Positions 43,658 to 54,794 of a DNA stretch of 64,000 nt are shown here, in pieces. The translations under genes and the position numbers were made by a program. Numbering within the stretch: the stretch's first letter is position 1; each line of letters starts with the position of its first letter. Below the pieces are notes generated by a model. It was given only the letters and a program-made list of their open reading frames with translations, did no database searches and was not told the DNA's origin. Source of the DNA: Fragum whitleyi (lineage: Eukaryota; Mollusca; Bivalvia; Cardiida; Cardiidae); the NCBI GenBank assembly GCA_948146395.1, contig OX411543.1, positions 27,854,026 through 27,918,025 of the forward strand. Reading direction: 5' to 3'.

Positions 43658-45174
43658 GCGTCCCTTATAATTGCAATCCTCTAGAATGAAGAAACTATTA
43701 AAATGCTCGGCCAAACATTAAAGCTTCAAGTCTACTTTCTGTGCATATAGATTACACACTCTATTTTTAGATTGTGTATTTATTTTTTTTATCTCGCTTT
43801 CAAAGTGGAATGTCATGAAGTAAAACAAATGATACACAACTTTGTAATTCGTAGAGGTAATTATGACAAAAAACTTGTTTCTGCCAAGTTAGTCTGTATT
43901 TTTAAACGAAAACGGTGTGGTCGGTCTTAGTTGCAAGAGAGTTGCTTGATGATCTTCGCTGTTTTCTTAATAGTTTATGTCGGCTCAGAATCAGAACTGC
44001 ATGCTTGTAATCATAAATTCTTTAAAAAATATCTTAATTTATAATAGATTTAATAGCAATATTGTGTTGATGATCGAGAACTAGGTTAATTCGAGTTCCT
44101 ACTACACAGGACTTGCAGATAGAAGGTCGGGGTTTTCCCAAAAGACCTATTGCATTTTATACAGAAATGAAGTGCAATGGAATTTCCCACGTGATGCGAT
44201 TTAAACCAATCAGAATTCTTTATTTTATTGGATTGCAATTATAGGTAAATATCAGTGCATATTATACTTATTCTCACTCAAAAGTTGAGATAAGCTTTCT
44301 CCTTTTATCAAGTCATTTGATCAAACCCTTGTGACCTTGACTTTGACTTATGAAATTTTGACATATTGCTTTAAACTTGCATTATATTTTCTGAATGCTT
44401 ACAGGTTGGGCAATTATACTTGGTAAATGCACTGATTAGATGATCAACCTTGTGTTTAATACAATGAAATTTCATCTGTAACTTCATTAGGCTGTAGGCT
44501 TTACTTAACCTTTACATGTAATACAGGCAAATTTGGACGGGATTGGAAAAATTTGGACAGGCAAGCAGTAAAACTCGGACAAGTTCATCTTCAAAGGGGG
44601 AAATTAGGACAATTAAGGAATATCAATTATTAGGGAATAAAGACATTGATTTTGTTAGTTTAAAAGAAGAATGCAAATACAAAGCTTTAAAACTTCAATT
44701 CAGGAATACTTTGACGAAAGATACTATATTTATTCATCATCTTTGATGTAGAAAATTGGCAAATATTTCAAATAAAATACAGACAAATGAGTATATTAAC
44801 AGACACCGACATAAACATGTATTAATTTTGGATGTATTCAAAGAAAAAAAAGATATCAGGGATAAATTGATATTACTTGGTTTTCAAAGCATACAATTTG
44901 TATAGTCCGAATTTTTACTTATGTTGAAAATGGAAATTGGGACACTTCGCAAAAAGCTATTCATTAAGATTCTGAGCAAAAAAGTGTTGATTATTTTATT
45001 AAAATTGATTATCTTTTTGACATTTTAATCGAATAATATCTATTTTACAATTAATTCTCGCCCAATCCATACCTTTTTTCTTAACCGTTGACTGAGCCTA
45101 TATTAGTCAGCAATGTATGAATGTCAGTTCAATTCGCAAGGTAGCCAGGGGTTTGTGACTTCAAACAGTTTTAT
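43658..45174. other. Intron sequence, nothing recognised
   Basis: ATTGCAATTATAGG near 44224 echoes the TATAATTGCAATCC beside the palindrome at 43670, so a larger element 43480-44245 is possible. 44543-44746 is an open stretch without recognisable domain. Confidence 0.35.
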
Positions 45175-46228
45175 TAGCTCACCTGAGCACAAAGTGCTCA
45201 AGGTGAGCTATTGTGATCACTCACCGTCCGTCTTCTGTTCGTCTGTCTGTCCGTCCGTCCGTCAACTATTTCTTTAAACATCTTCTCCTCCTTAACCACT
45301 GGGCCAATCAAGCTGAAACTTGGCAGGGGAGTTCCTTGGGTGAAGCTCTTTAAAATTTGTTTAAAGAATTTAAGTTTGTCAAGAACTCTGGTTGCCATGG
45401 TTACATAATAACCAAAAATGGCCGAAAATCTTAGAAAAAATTATTCTCCTCCTAAACCATTAGGCCAATCAAGCTGAAACTTGGCAGGGATCTTCCTTGG
45501 CTGAAGGTCTTCAAAAGTTGTTAAAAGAATTTATTTTCATCAAAAACTCTAGTTTCCATGGTAACGGAAAATCTGAAAAATGGCCAAAGCTGGCTGAAAT
45601 ATTAGAAAAAAATCTTTTCCTCCTAAACCACTGGGCCAATCAAGCTGAAACTTGGCAGGGATCTTCCTTGGCTGAAGGTCTTCAAAAGTTGTTAAAAGAA
45701 TTTAATTTCATCAAAAACTCTAGTTTCCATGGTAACGGAAAATCTGAAAAATGGCCGAAAATGGCTGAAATACTAGAAAAAATTCTTCTCAACCTAAACC
45801 ACTGGGCCAATCAAGCTGAAACTTGGCAGGGATGTTCCTAGGGTGAAGGTCTTTAAAAGTTGTCAAAAGAATTTAATTTCATCAAAAACTCTAGTTTAAC
45901 ATGGTAAAGGAAAGTCTGAAAAATGGCCGAAAAATGGCTGAAAATATTAGAACAAATTCTTCTCCTCCTAAACCACTGGGCCATTCAAGCTGAAACTTGG
46001 CAGGGATGTTACTTGGTTGAAGGTCTTCAAAAGTTGTTAAAAGAATATGCCATGATAAGTGAAAAAATGAAAATTTACGAAACTTAAAAAAAAAACAAGT
46101 TGCAGTAGGACGAATTTTAACCAACCTTAATGTACATCAAACAAGTTCTGGTTTTCATAACATGGTTGACAAGTTATGAGTGACATACTCAAATGAGCGA
46201 TATAGAACCATCATGGTCCTCTTGTTTC
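45175..46228 (+). mobile_element. H1-family element
   Basis: The head AGCTCACCTGAGCACAAAG is followed by GTCCGTCCGTCC. Five ~170 bp units carry CCACTGGGCCAATCAAGC, TGAAACTTGGCAGGGAT and TTTCCATGGTAACGGAAAA. End: CAAATGAGCGATATAGAACC, GGTCCTCTTGTTT. A 114-residue frame across the units is a repeat frame. Confidence 0.8.
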
Positions 46229-46612
46229 CATGAACATATCTATAATTTAATCACAAATTAAACTGACTTATGTGAGATATATCTCAGAATGTATATAAAT
46301 ATATGATAAAAACACATTGCTTTTTAAAAAAATATCCGAATTTAGACGTCTTGTCCGAACTTCTACGGTTTACCCCTACAAAATATCTAACCCCAAGACA
46401 AGCCTTGATGATGTCATGACTTCAACATTTCGACATGAAATCCCTTTCTATGACCAATATATGAAAGCGGATATTATAAAGTTCAGTTTCATAGCGTTAT
46501 TCAAAATTTGTGGTCATTTTGAAATTTGGATCTACAATGCCTCAGTATGTGTCCACAGTTACCTCCATCTAGATCTTTAACCCGAATGGCTAGACCAGAT
46601 GGGGAGAAGATA
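46229..46612. other. Intron sequence, nothing recognised
   Basis: Open frame 46317-46580 shows no recognisable domain. Confidence 0.35.
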
Positions 46613-46698
46613 CATATCAATGGCTCAGTGTGAAACAGTTGTAACTGCCTATAAACATATAGGCAATTACAACTGTTTCACGCTGAGCCATGGATATG
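46613..46698. repeat. Fold-back palindrome
   Basis: ATGGCTCAGTGTGAAACAGT and its near-exact inverse ACTGTTTCACGCTGAGCCAT, with GTAACTGCCTATA / TATAGGCAATTAC at the tip. Arms about 37 bp. Close relative at 61445-61530, worn copy at 7249. Confidence 0.85.
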
Positions 46699-46805
46699 AC
46701 AATTTTATGCCTCTACATTGATAGATCAGTGGCATACTGTTTTAGGTACATTAGCCGAAGGTAAGAAGAACTATGGTGATTGCAAGAATAATTTGAATTT
46801 TCTTT
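46699..46805 (+). repeat. Decayed H3 head
   Basis: ATGCCTCTACATTGATAGAT and GTGGCATACTGTTTTA match the H3 head pattern with substitutions. Confidence 0.4.
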
Positions 46806-47930
46806 AAACTTTCACCAGGTGATTGTAGGATCATAAGTATGGTTCCTTTCAAAAATGGGACTGGGACATTGGAAAACCTAAATTAGGGGCCTTACGGATT
46901 TTAGCTCGAAATATTCTCAAATATGTGATAAAGAATGCAAAATTTAATATCTTTAGATTTCCCTAAAACTTTAACAGGATGATTATAGGGTCATAAAGAA
47001 GGTTCTTTTTTTGAAAATGGGGATGTGATCTGAAGGTAAACACAGGAAAGGTGGCTTTCAAATTTTTCTCTCAAGATATTCTTGGTTAGTCAATAAAATC
47101 CACAAATATCATAAAATTTACTTGAATGTTGAAAGGATGATTGTAGTTTAAAGGATGAGTGTAGCATCATAAAAAGGGGACTCTTCAAAAATGGGACTGA
47201 TTCATTAGAAAACATAGGAAAAGGGGCCTAATGGATTTTGCTAAAAGTTATGATTCTCATTAATGTGATAAAGTCCACTAATATCAACTGATTTCCTTGA
47301 TACTTTGATCCATCAGAAAGCTTTTAAAAACAACCTTTTGGGATTTTAGCTCAAAATACATGTATTCTTGCTTACAAAAATGTTCACAAACATTAACTTA
47401 TTTGATATTCTCTTGATCTTTTCAAAGAATGATTCCTTGGTTAAAGCAAGTTTCTGTAAGAAATTTGATGAAAACACAGTAAAAGGATCCCTTCAGGACT
47501 ATTTCTGAAAGCAAATTGAAGATATGAAAGGTGCTTGATAAGTGTCACTTGAAACATTCTCCATAAAGCAATAAGGTTTCTGAAATAACAGGTTTACATG
47601 AAGAAAAAATTAATAGTCAGTTTATTATTTCATGCCCTCATGGGCCTCTAGTTTTCTGTCTGTTTATCAAATTAAAAACATAAGCATTGTTCATAACTTT
47701 TAACCCTTTGCTGTTTAATCCCGGCTTTTTACCTGCCTGTGATTTTTTAATTGAGAATACATTGTGAAAAAAGAAGAAATTGCTTCTGACAAGCAATTTC
47801 TTCTTTTTTCACACTTTTTCCTCCCTACAGAATGGTTTGTTTTTTTTTCAAATTAAATCCACCTAAAATTTTCTTCTGAAACACCTTTGAATTTGGACAG
47901 GTCCAAATCTTTGTAAAACAGGAAAGGGTT
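46806..47930 (+). repeat. Tandem duplication, copy 1 (~1.13 kb)
   Basis: Contains ~150 bp units (GTCATAAG..GGTTC, AGGGGCCTTACGGATTTTAG), an H-type end (CCCTCATGGGCCTCTAGTTTT) and a T1 MITE at 47700-47932. The same succession recurs in copy 2 directly after it. Confidence 0.85.
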
Positions 47931-47932
47931 AA
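47700..47932. mobile_element. T1 MITE
   Basis: TTAACCCTTTGCTGTTTAA to AAACAGGAAAGGGTTAA with central AAATTGCTTC..AAGCAATTT palindrome. Confidence 0.85.
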
Positions 47933-49062
47933 ACTGTCACGGGGTGATTGTAGGGTCATAAGGACGGTTCCTTTCCAAAAATGGGACTGGTACATTGGAA
48001 AACCTAAATTAGGGGCCTTACGGATTTTAGCTCGAAATATTCTCAAATATGTGATAAAGACTGCAATATTCAATATCATTAGATTTCCCTGAAACTTTAA
48101 CAGGGTGATTATAGGGTCATAGAGAAGGTTCTTTTTTGAAAATGGGGATATGATCTGAAGGTAAACAGGTAAACACAGGAAAGGTGGCTTTCAAATTTTT
48201 CTCTCAAAATATTCTTGGTTAGTCAATAAAATCCACAAATATCATAAGATTTACTTGAAATATTTAAAGGATGGTTGAAGTATAAAGGATGAGTGTAGCG
48301 TCATAAAAAGGGGAATCTTCAATAATGGGACTGATTCATTAGAAAACATAGGAAAGGGGGCCTAAATGGATTTCACTAAAAGTTGTGATTCTCATTAATG
48401 TGATAAAGTCCACAAATATCATCTGATTTCCTTGAAACTTTGATCCATCAGAAAGCTTTTAAAAACGACCTTTTGGGATTTTAGCTCAAAATACAAGTAT
48501 TCTTGCTTACAAAAATATTCACAAACATTAACTTATTTGATATTCTCTTGATCTTTTCAAAGAATGATTCCTTGGTTAAAGCAAGTTTCTGTAAGAAATT
48601 TGATGAAAACACAGTAAAAGGATCCCTTCAGGACTATTTCTGAAAGCAAATTGAAGATATGAAAGGTGCTTGATTAGTGTCACTTGAAACATTCTCCATA
48701 AAGCAATAAGGTTTCTGAAATAACAGGTTTACATGAAGAAAAAATTAATAGTCAGTTTATTATTTCATGCCCTCATGGGCCTCTAGTTTTCTGTCTGTTT
48801 ATCAAGTTAAAAACATAAGCATCGGTCATAACTTTTAACCCTTTGCTGTTTAATCCCGGCTTTTTACTTGCCTGTGATTTTTTGATTGAGAAAACATTGT
48901 GAAAAAGAAGAAATTGCTTCTGACAAGCAATTTCTTCTTTTTCCACACTTTTTTCTACCCAACAGAATGGTTATTTTTCAAATTAAATCCACTTTAAATT
49001 TTCGTCTGCAACACCTTTGAAATTGGACAGGTCCAAAATTTTGTAAAACAGGAAAGGGTTAA
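47931..49062 (+). repeat. Tandem duplication, copy 2 (~1.13 kb)
   Basis: Repeats copy 1 almost base for base, including private features such as AGGGGCCTTACGGATTTTAG, GGATCCCTTCAGGACTATTT and the MITE at 48835-49062. Small differences (for example TAATTGAGAATACA versus TGATTGAGAAAACA) show it is not an exact assembly repeat. Confidence 0.85.
48835..49062. mobile_element. T1 MITE
   Basis: Same ends and centre as 47700-47932; it lies at the matching place in the second duplication copy. Confidence 0.85.
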
Positions 49063-49513
49063 CTGTTAAGTGACAGAGTCTTCTTATTTCATGTTGTAAT
49101 TGCTTGTGACTAGACTTCCCTGTTGGTACTAGCTTTTAGATTAGCAATCAAGGTCAGTGTCACCTTTTCAAGGTCAAATTTGTATTAAATTTAAGCTTTA
49201 AACTTGGCCATATCTTTGGAATGGTTAGGTATAGCATTCATATTTTACATTTCTATTGCTTATTGTGAGACATTTTTTGTGGTTTTGGAAGTCAAGGTCA
49301 TAAAGTAAAAATATTTTCAAGGTCTTAATTTACAGTACAAAAGCTTTAACATTGATTATATCTTTTGAATGGTTTTTGATCAAGTCTTCAAATTCATATT
49401 TCATATAATAACTGCTTGTGACAAAACCTTTCTGTTGGTTGAAAGTCAAGTCATATTTTTGTAAAATTAAAACTCTAATAATATAGAAGAACTTTTGAAT
49501 ATTGCCTTCATTT
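49063..49513 (+). repeat. Decayed H5 units
   Basis: CAAGGTCAGTGTCACC, CTTGGCCATATCTTTGGAAT and TTATATCTTTTGAATGG are worn versions of the H5 unit. Confidence 0.45.
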
Positions 49514-50215
49514 TTAGCTCGGCTGTTTTCAAAGAAAACCCGAGGTATTATGATCACCTTGGCGTTGTTGGCTTAGGTGTTGGCGTTGGCGTGACAAACT
49601 TTAACCTTGGTCATAACTTTTGAATGGTAAGTCATAGAGCCTTCATATTTCACATGATTATTGCTCTGGACAAGACCTCTCTGTAGGTACCAAGTTCAAG
49701 GTCATCAGTCAAGATCAATGTCATTGTTCAAGGTCAAATTTCTTTGAAAAATTTAAACTTGGTCATAACTTTTGAATAGTAAGTCATGGAGCCTTCATAT
49801 TTCACATGATTATTGCTTGGGACAAGACCTTTCTGTAGGTACCAAGTTCAAGGTCATCAGTCAAGGTCATTTTTCAAGGTCAAATTTCTTTGAAAAATTT
49901 AAACTCGGTCATAACTTATGAATGGTAAGTTATAGAGCCTTCATATTTTATATGATCATTGCTTGGTACAAGACCTTTCTGTAGCCACCAAGTTCAAGGT
50001 CATCAGTCAAGGTCAAGGTCATTTTTCAAGGTCAAATTTTTTTAGAAAAATTCAACCTTGGTCATTATTTTGAATGGTTAGTCAAAGAGCCTTCACATTT
50101 CAAATGATCATTGCTTGGTACAAGACCTTTCTGTAGGTACAAAGCTCATATATTTGCATCTGCCTAAGAAATAATCAACAGCCAAGCATTGGCATCCGCT
50201 TGCAGTGCTCTTGTT
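49514..50215 (+). mobile_element. H5-family element
   Basis: The head AGCTCGGCTGTTTTCAAAG is followed by AAAACCCGAGG. Four ~140 bp units carry GGTCATAACTTTTGAATGG, CCTTCATATTTCACATGAT and CAAGTTCAAGGTCATCAGTC. End: CAGCCAAGCATTGGC, GTGCTCTTGTT. It ends only 32 bases before a YTHDC2 exon. Confidence 0.8.
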
Positions 50216-50247
50216 TTCATTAATACAATACTGTATGTTTATTTCAG

Positions 50248-50332
50248 GGGAAATCTCCCATTTACATTAACCCATCATCTGAGAAACAAATACAATGAAC
50301 ATAAAAGAGTGCAGATTAGTAGGGATGGGCAG
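50248..50332 (+). CDS. YTHDC2: YTHDC2 coding exon: C-terminal YTH domain
   Basis: The acceptor is TTATTTCAG and the donor GTAGGG; it enters in phase 2 and leaves in phase 0. With the split Arg codon it encodes RGNLPFTLTHHLRNKYNEHK and RVQISRDGQ. The NLPF..HHL..N..N..K.VQISRDGQ pattern is the YTHDC2 version of the helix and strand that close the m6A pocket. At 85 bp it is short and stands alone at the end of a 38.8 kb intron. Beyond the donor the frame stays open for some codons without family similarity, so the donor is preferred. Confidence 0.95.
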
Positions 50333-50394
50333 GTAGGGCTAGACTTTTTCTTACCAGTTCCCAAACTAGACAGTGATTTAGAGGTGTTAGTCAC

Positions 50395-50449
50395 AGTATT
50401 TAAGAGGTAGAGCGTTGGAGTCTTGATAAAGACGTCCCTGAGTTCAATT
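50395..50449 (+). repeat. tRNA-like SINE head fragment
   Basis: AAGAGGTAGAGCGTTGGAGT (A-box-like) and CCTGAGTTCAATT (B-box-like), cut by the palindrome that follows. Confidence 0.4.
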
Positions 50450-50608
50450 AAGAGATGAAGAGAGTATACTCGTATATTGATTTCATAGAGGTATGAAACT
50501 AAAAAACCTTATCACACTGTTTACACAAAGAGGATTCATACAAGAGTGTGGTTAAGTTTTTTAGTTTCATACCTCAATGACATTAACAAATACTCTCTTT
50601 ATATCTTA
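50450..50608. repeat. Long imperfect palindrome
   Basis: GAGGTATGAAACTAAAAAAC pairs with GTTTTTTAGTTTCATACCTC shorter arms, and outer GAGAGTAT / ATACTCTC; total about 160 bp. Same family as 40958-41078; a fragment is at 54843-54890. Confidence 0.7.
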
Positions 50609-50777
50609 TAATTTGATATAATGAAATCAAAATATAAAGATATGCTTATCATTAAGAAGATTTCTCACAATACTACTTAGTGAGAATGTTTACAAAATAG
50701 CTGCATACTTAAAATTCTTTTTATTGAAACAAAACAAACAGCAAATTATTTAGCATTGAGCAATATTGAATAATTTT

Positions 50778-51631
50778 TAGCTCGCCTGAGCACAAAGTGC
50801 TCAAGGTGAGCTTTGTGGTAAGGTGGATGTCCGTCGTGTGTCGTCAACATTTACTTTGTATGCACTCTAGAGGTCACATTTTTTGCCCAATCAACCTGAT
50901 ATTTGGTCAGAATGATTGTCTTGATGAAATCTCAGATGAGTTCAAAATTGGGACAAGTCGGGTCAAAAACTAGGTCACGGGGTCAAATCTTAGAAAAATC
51001 TTGTATGCACTCTAGAGGTCACTTTTTTGCCCAAACAACCTGAAGTTCAGTCAAAATTATTGTCTTGATAAAAAATCTAAGACAAGTTTTAAACTGGGTC
51101 AAGTGGGGTCAAAATCTAGGTCATGGGATCAAATCCTAGAAAAACCTTGTTTGCAACCTGGAGGTCTCAATTTTTGCCTGATCAACCTGAAATTTGGTCA
51201 GAATGGTTGTCTTGATGAAATCTCACTGCAGTTTGAAATTTGGGCAAGTGAGGTCAAAAACAAGGTCACAGGGTCAAATCTAAGAAAAACTGTATATGTA
51301 CCCTCGATTGCACTTTTTTTGCCTGTTCAACCTGAAATTTGGTCAGACTAATCGTGATAAAATCTTGTACGTCACACTTTTTTCTTAATCAACCTTGAAT
51401 TTGGCCAGAATGATCGTATTGCCAAAATCCCGGACAAGTTCAAAATTGGGTCAAGGGGGGTCAAAACTAGGTTACTGGGTCAAATCTTAGAAATACCTTG
51501 TACACACTCTGGAAGTCAGATTTTTTGCCTGAATATTATCCAAAAAAAAAACCTTTTAAAAACCTGCTTGAAATGTGTTTTGGACAGTTCACTCAGGTGT
51601 GTGATTAAGGGACCATATGGCCCTCTTGTTT
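50778..51631 (+). mobile_element. H1-family element
   Basis: The head AGCTCGCCTGAGCACAAAG is followed by TGTCCGTCGTGTGTCG. Five ~155 bp units carry GCACTCTAGAGGTCACATT, CAACCTGAAATTTGGTCAG and GGGTCAAATCTTAG. End: CTCAGGTGTGTGATTAAGG, TGGCCCTCTTGTTT. Confidence 0.75.
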
Positions 51632-51917
51632 AATGAAATAAGCAACTTATTGAATAAGTAAAATTAAGAACTATAACTTAATTTTGATTGAATACATGTA
51701 TCTGCATTAAATTGTATTAATGAAACTACAGATTGGGGTTCATTTGAACACCCTAAACTGCTGCTGATAGAAATAAAGAACAAATATTACTTTCTTGCTG
51801 TAATAGGATCTATCAAAAACCTCTTGTAGCCCCAAATTTGAAATTTGTTGGATCTTAGAAGGCAATCATCAGAAAATACATTGTATATTGACAAAAGAAA
51901 AGTACAAAAGCTTTTTT
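51632..51917. other. Intron sequence, nothing recognised
   Basis: AT-rich, no element ends. Confidence 0.4.
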
Positions 51918-52466
51918 ATGACCCGGTATCGAAAGATCGGGGCATATTATTTTACCGTTGTCCGTCTGTCCATCTGTCTGTCTGTAAAACTTATCAAAAA
52001 AAACTTATTCAAGATACAAGGCTCTTATTTGGCATGTTGATAGATCCCAATGAGCCGCATCTGCTGATACCAAAGTCAAAGTCATGTGACAAGGTCAAGG
52101 TCAAATAATTAACCAAAAAACTTAACATTTTCAATATCTTCAAGCCTATTCAAGATACAAGGCTTATATTTGGCATGATGATAGATCTCAATGAGATCTG
52201 TCTGCTGATACCTAAGTCAAGGTCATATGACAAGGTCAAGGTCATCTGTCAAGGGCAACATATCCAACAAATTTTCACCCTTCAGTTTATTCAAGCATAT
52301 CATAGACACCTTTCTTCATAATTGGCATGATGAAATATCTCAGTGATGTGCATCTGCAGGTTTCAAGGTCAAGGTCATGCTTAAAGGTCAAGGTAATCTG
52401 TCAAGGTCAACATTTTTTTAAGAAATGCTGTTAAGAGGGCATTTATGTTTCACAAACACCTCTTGT
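51918..52466 (+). mobile_element. H3-family element
   Basis: The head ATGACCCGGTATCG..CGGGGCAT is followed by GTCCGTCTGTCC. Three ~130 bp units carry TATTCAAGATACAAGGCT, TGATAGATCTCAATGA and CAAGGTCA. End: AGAGGGCATTTATG, ACACCTCTTGTT. Confidence 0.75.
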
Positions 52467-52675
52467 TCAATAGGGTATGTTATTTTCTAATGCTATGGTT
52501 TGTGAATGTAGTAAACAATCTTGTTATTATAAGTATGCAATCAAAAATGACATGACTGCAGGTTTTGTCACATTCCCTGCAAAAAAGAAGTTAAAATCAG
52601 TTCTTGAACTTAATTCTTCTTGACCTTAATCTTGAACTATTATTCAAGTTTCTTGAATTTTGGCTCAGAGGTACT

Positions 52676-52834
52676 GATAAATATAAATTATGTCCTAAGT
52701 GTTTTGTATGAAAAAAATATCAAACGAGGTTGGGAGAATTGATAATTGTGGAGGCTCTGCCGAGACAATTATCAATTCTCACAACCAAGTAAGATATTTT
52801 TCATACATTACACTTAGTACGTATTATATTTATC
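52676..52834. repeat. Long imperfect palindrome
   Basis: Inner exact arms GAGAATTGATAATTGT / ACAATTATCAATTCTC (52734-52749, 52765-52780) around GGAGGCTCTGCCGAG. Pairing continues outward through ATACAAAACACTTA-like arms to GATAAATATAA / TTATATTTATC. About 160 bp. Confidence 0.8.
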
Positions 52835-53342
52835 TTATAACCTCTGTTTGCCTTGTTTTTGTCAATGTATCTCACGGAAATGCAAGTTTATAAAAATAAC
52901 CTCATGATATCATAAAAAATATCATACGGGTTGTTATCATACGGACATTTGTATAGTTAAAAGATAATCCAAAATTTTATTTCTCAATGAATCCCTCTTT
53001 TGTGGGTACTCATTTGTATCTAAATAATTACAATAAGTACCTTTGACACAGGGTATGTGCAAGTATTGGTGAAATATTTGATTTTAGAATTGAAAATGAC
53101 CCCTCTATCTGTAGCTCTGTAAGATCAAGAACTAGTTCAAGAACTGATTCAAGAACTTGTTCTTAAAGTTTGATAACTAGATCTAGAGGTTCAATAACTA
53201 GTTCTTGAACCAGTTCTAGAACAAGGAGTTCTTGAATTGAAATTGAAAGTTCTAAAATATTCAAGAAGCAGTTGTTGAACAATTATTCAAGGGATCAGTA
53301 TGTAAGGAAGTGGAATTGTCTATCCAAAGGATTTTGTTTCAG
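52835..53342. repeat. Intron 5' of exon: AAGAACTAGTTC-rich stretch
   Basis: 53120-53300 is dense in GAAC/GTTC words (CAAGAACTAGTTCAAGAACT, TAGTTCTTGAACCAGTTCTA), many of them self-complementary. A smaller cluster is at 52600-52660. Confidence 0.55.
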
Positions 53343-53496
53343 GAGTTAGAGCCTCGTGTTGGTGAAGCCCTTTGCAGGTTATGGGATCAGGTTCCAGGAG
53401 ATCAGGCACTTGGGGGTGGGGCAATGTGGTCCCATTATCCTGATGTAGGATATCATCATCCCCAGGATATAGGCTATGGTGCAGGGGGAGATGCAG
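53343..53496 (+). CDS. YTHDC2: YTHDC2 coding exon: end of YTH domain and start of tail
   Basis: The acceptor is TTGTTTCAG and the donor GTGGGT; it enters in phase 0 and leaves in phase 1. The first ~17 residues (ELEPRVGEALCRLWDQVP) finish the YTH domain and resemble the ELEPLVGEQLLQLW type ending of vertebrate YTHDC2. The remainder (ALGGGAMWSHYPDVGYHHP, then DIGYGAGGDAG) starts a low-complexity Gly/Tyr/His tail. Upstream the frame stays open a few codons past the acceptor, but only the acceptor gives phase agreement with 50248-50332. Confidence 0.95.
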
Positions 53497-53514
53497 GTGG
53501 GTTTGAAGCTCTGT

Positions 53515-54446
53515 TTAACACTTTCCTGTTCTACAAAATTTTGAACCTGTCCAAATTCAAAGGTTTTGCAGAGGAAAATTTAAAGTGGATTTAACTTGAA
53601 AAATAACCATTAAGTAGGGTGGAAAATAGTGTGGAAAAAGAAGCAATTGCATGTCAGAAGCAATTTCATCTTTTTTAGCTCACCTGAGCACGAAGTGCTC
53701 AAGGGAGCTATTGTGATCGATCGTTGTCCGGCGTCCATCTGTCTGTCTGTCCATCACGGCGTCAACTTTTCCTCCTAACATTATGGGTCAAAATCAACCA
53801 AACTTAGCAGAAATATTCCTTGGGTGGTCCCTTATAAAAATTGCTCAAATGGAAAGGATCTGTGCCAAATCACGGGAAAAGGGGCCTTAATGACAAATTT
53901 CTTGTTTACACTCTAGAAGCCACTAATATGGTCCAATCTTCATGAAACTTGGTCAGAATGTTTGTTAGGTCATGAGGATGAAGTCTATTGAAAATGGGGT
54001 GGATCGGTGCCATATCACGGGAAAAGGGGTCTTAAGGACAATTTTTTGTTTACTCTCTAGAAGCCACAAATATGGTCCAATCATTATGAAACTTTGTCAG
54101 AATGTTTGTTAGGTCTTGAGGATGAACTCATTTGAAAATGGGAAGTATCCATGCCATATCACTGGAAAAGGGGCCTTAATGACAATTTTCTCGTAAGAGC
54201 TCCAAACGCTACAAATATAATCCAATCTTCATGAAACTTGATCAAAATGTTTGCCAGGTCACAAGAATGAACTGTTGAAAATGGGAAGGTTCATGCCATA
54301 TTATAGGAAAGGAGTCTTATTGATAATTTACTTGAAATATCAGGTGAGCGATTTAGGGCCCTCAGGGTTTCCTTTTTTCACAATGTTTTCTCAATCATGA
54401 AATCACAGACACGTAAAAAGCAGGGATTAAACAGCAAAAGGGTTAC
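53515..54446. mobile_element. T1 MITE split by an H1 element
   Basis: 53515-53676 is the left part (TTAACACTTTCCTGTTCTAC) and 54370-54446 the right part (TTTTTTCACAATG to GCAAAAGGGTTAC). The break falls in the T6 run of the MITE and both sides keep TTTTTT, so H1 went into a T run. Confidence 0.8.
53677..54369 (+). mobile_element. H1-family element nested in T1
   Basis: The head AGCTCACCTGAGCACGAAG is followed by GTCTGTCTGTCC. Four ~150 bp units carry CCAATCTTCATGAAACTTGG and GAAAATGGG. End: CAGGTGAGCGATTTAGGG, then a worn TCAGGGTTTCC. Confidence 0.75.
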
Positions 54447-54510
54447 GCAAAGTGACCAGTTTGGTAATATTACTCAATGGTAATATTACTTTAAAAACTC
54501 TGACATTGTT

Positions 54511-54794
54511 AGCTTCGCTGTTTTCTGAGAAAACTCTAAGTATTGTGATCATCTTGGTGTTATTCACTTTTGTATTGGCTTGCCAAACTTTATTCTTGGT
54601 CATATCTCTGTTGTTATTGAAGATATTGTCATGAAACTTGGCATTTGTGTTCAACATCACAAGAGTTATCCAGACTATCAAGTGGGATAACTCTGATATC
54701 ATTTTTGTAAGAGTTATGCCCCTTTTTCAACTTAGACTTTTTGCATTATCCAGCACCTGCGGCTAAAGTTGCATCTATAGGTTGTGCTCTTGTT
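54511..54794 (+). mobile_element. H5b element
   Basis: The head AGCTTCGCTGTTTTCTGAG is followed by AAAACTC. TTGGTCATATCTCTGTTG, ATGAAACTTGGCATTTGTG and ATTATCCAGCACCTGCGG follow; end GTTGTGCTCTTGTT. Confidence 0.6.

Noticed and set aside
45497..45841. 114-residue frame with repeated sequence
   Set aside because: The repeats are H1 units translated; the unit length happens to be a multiple of three.
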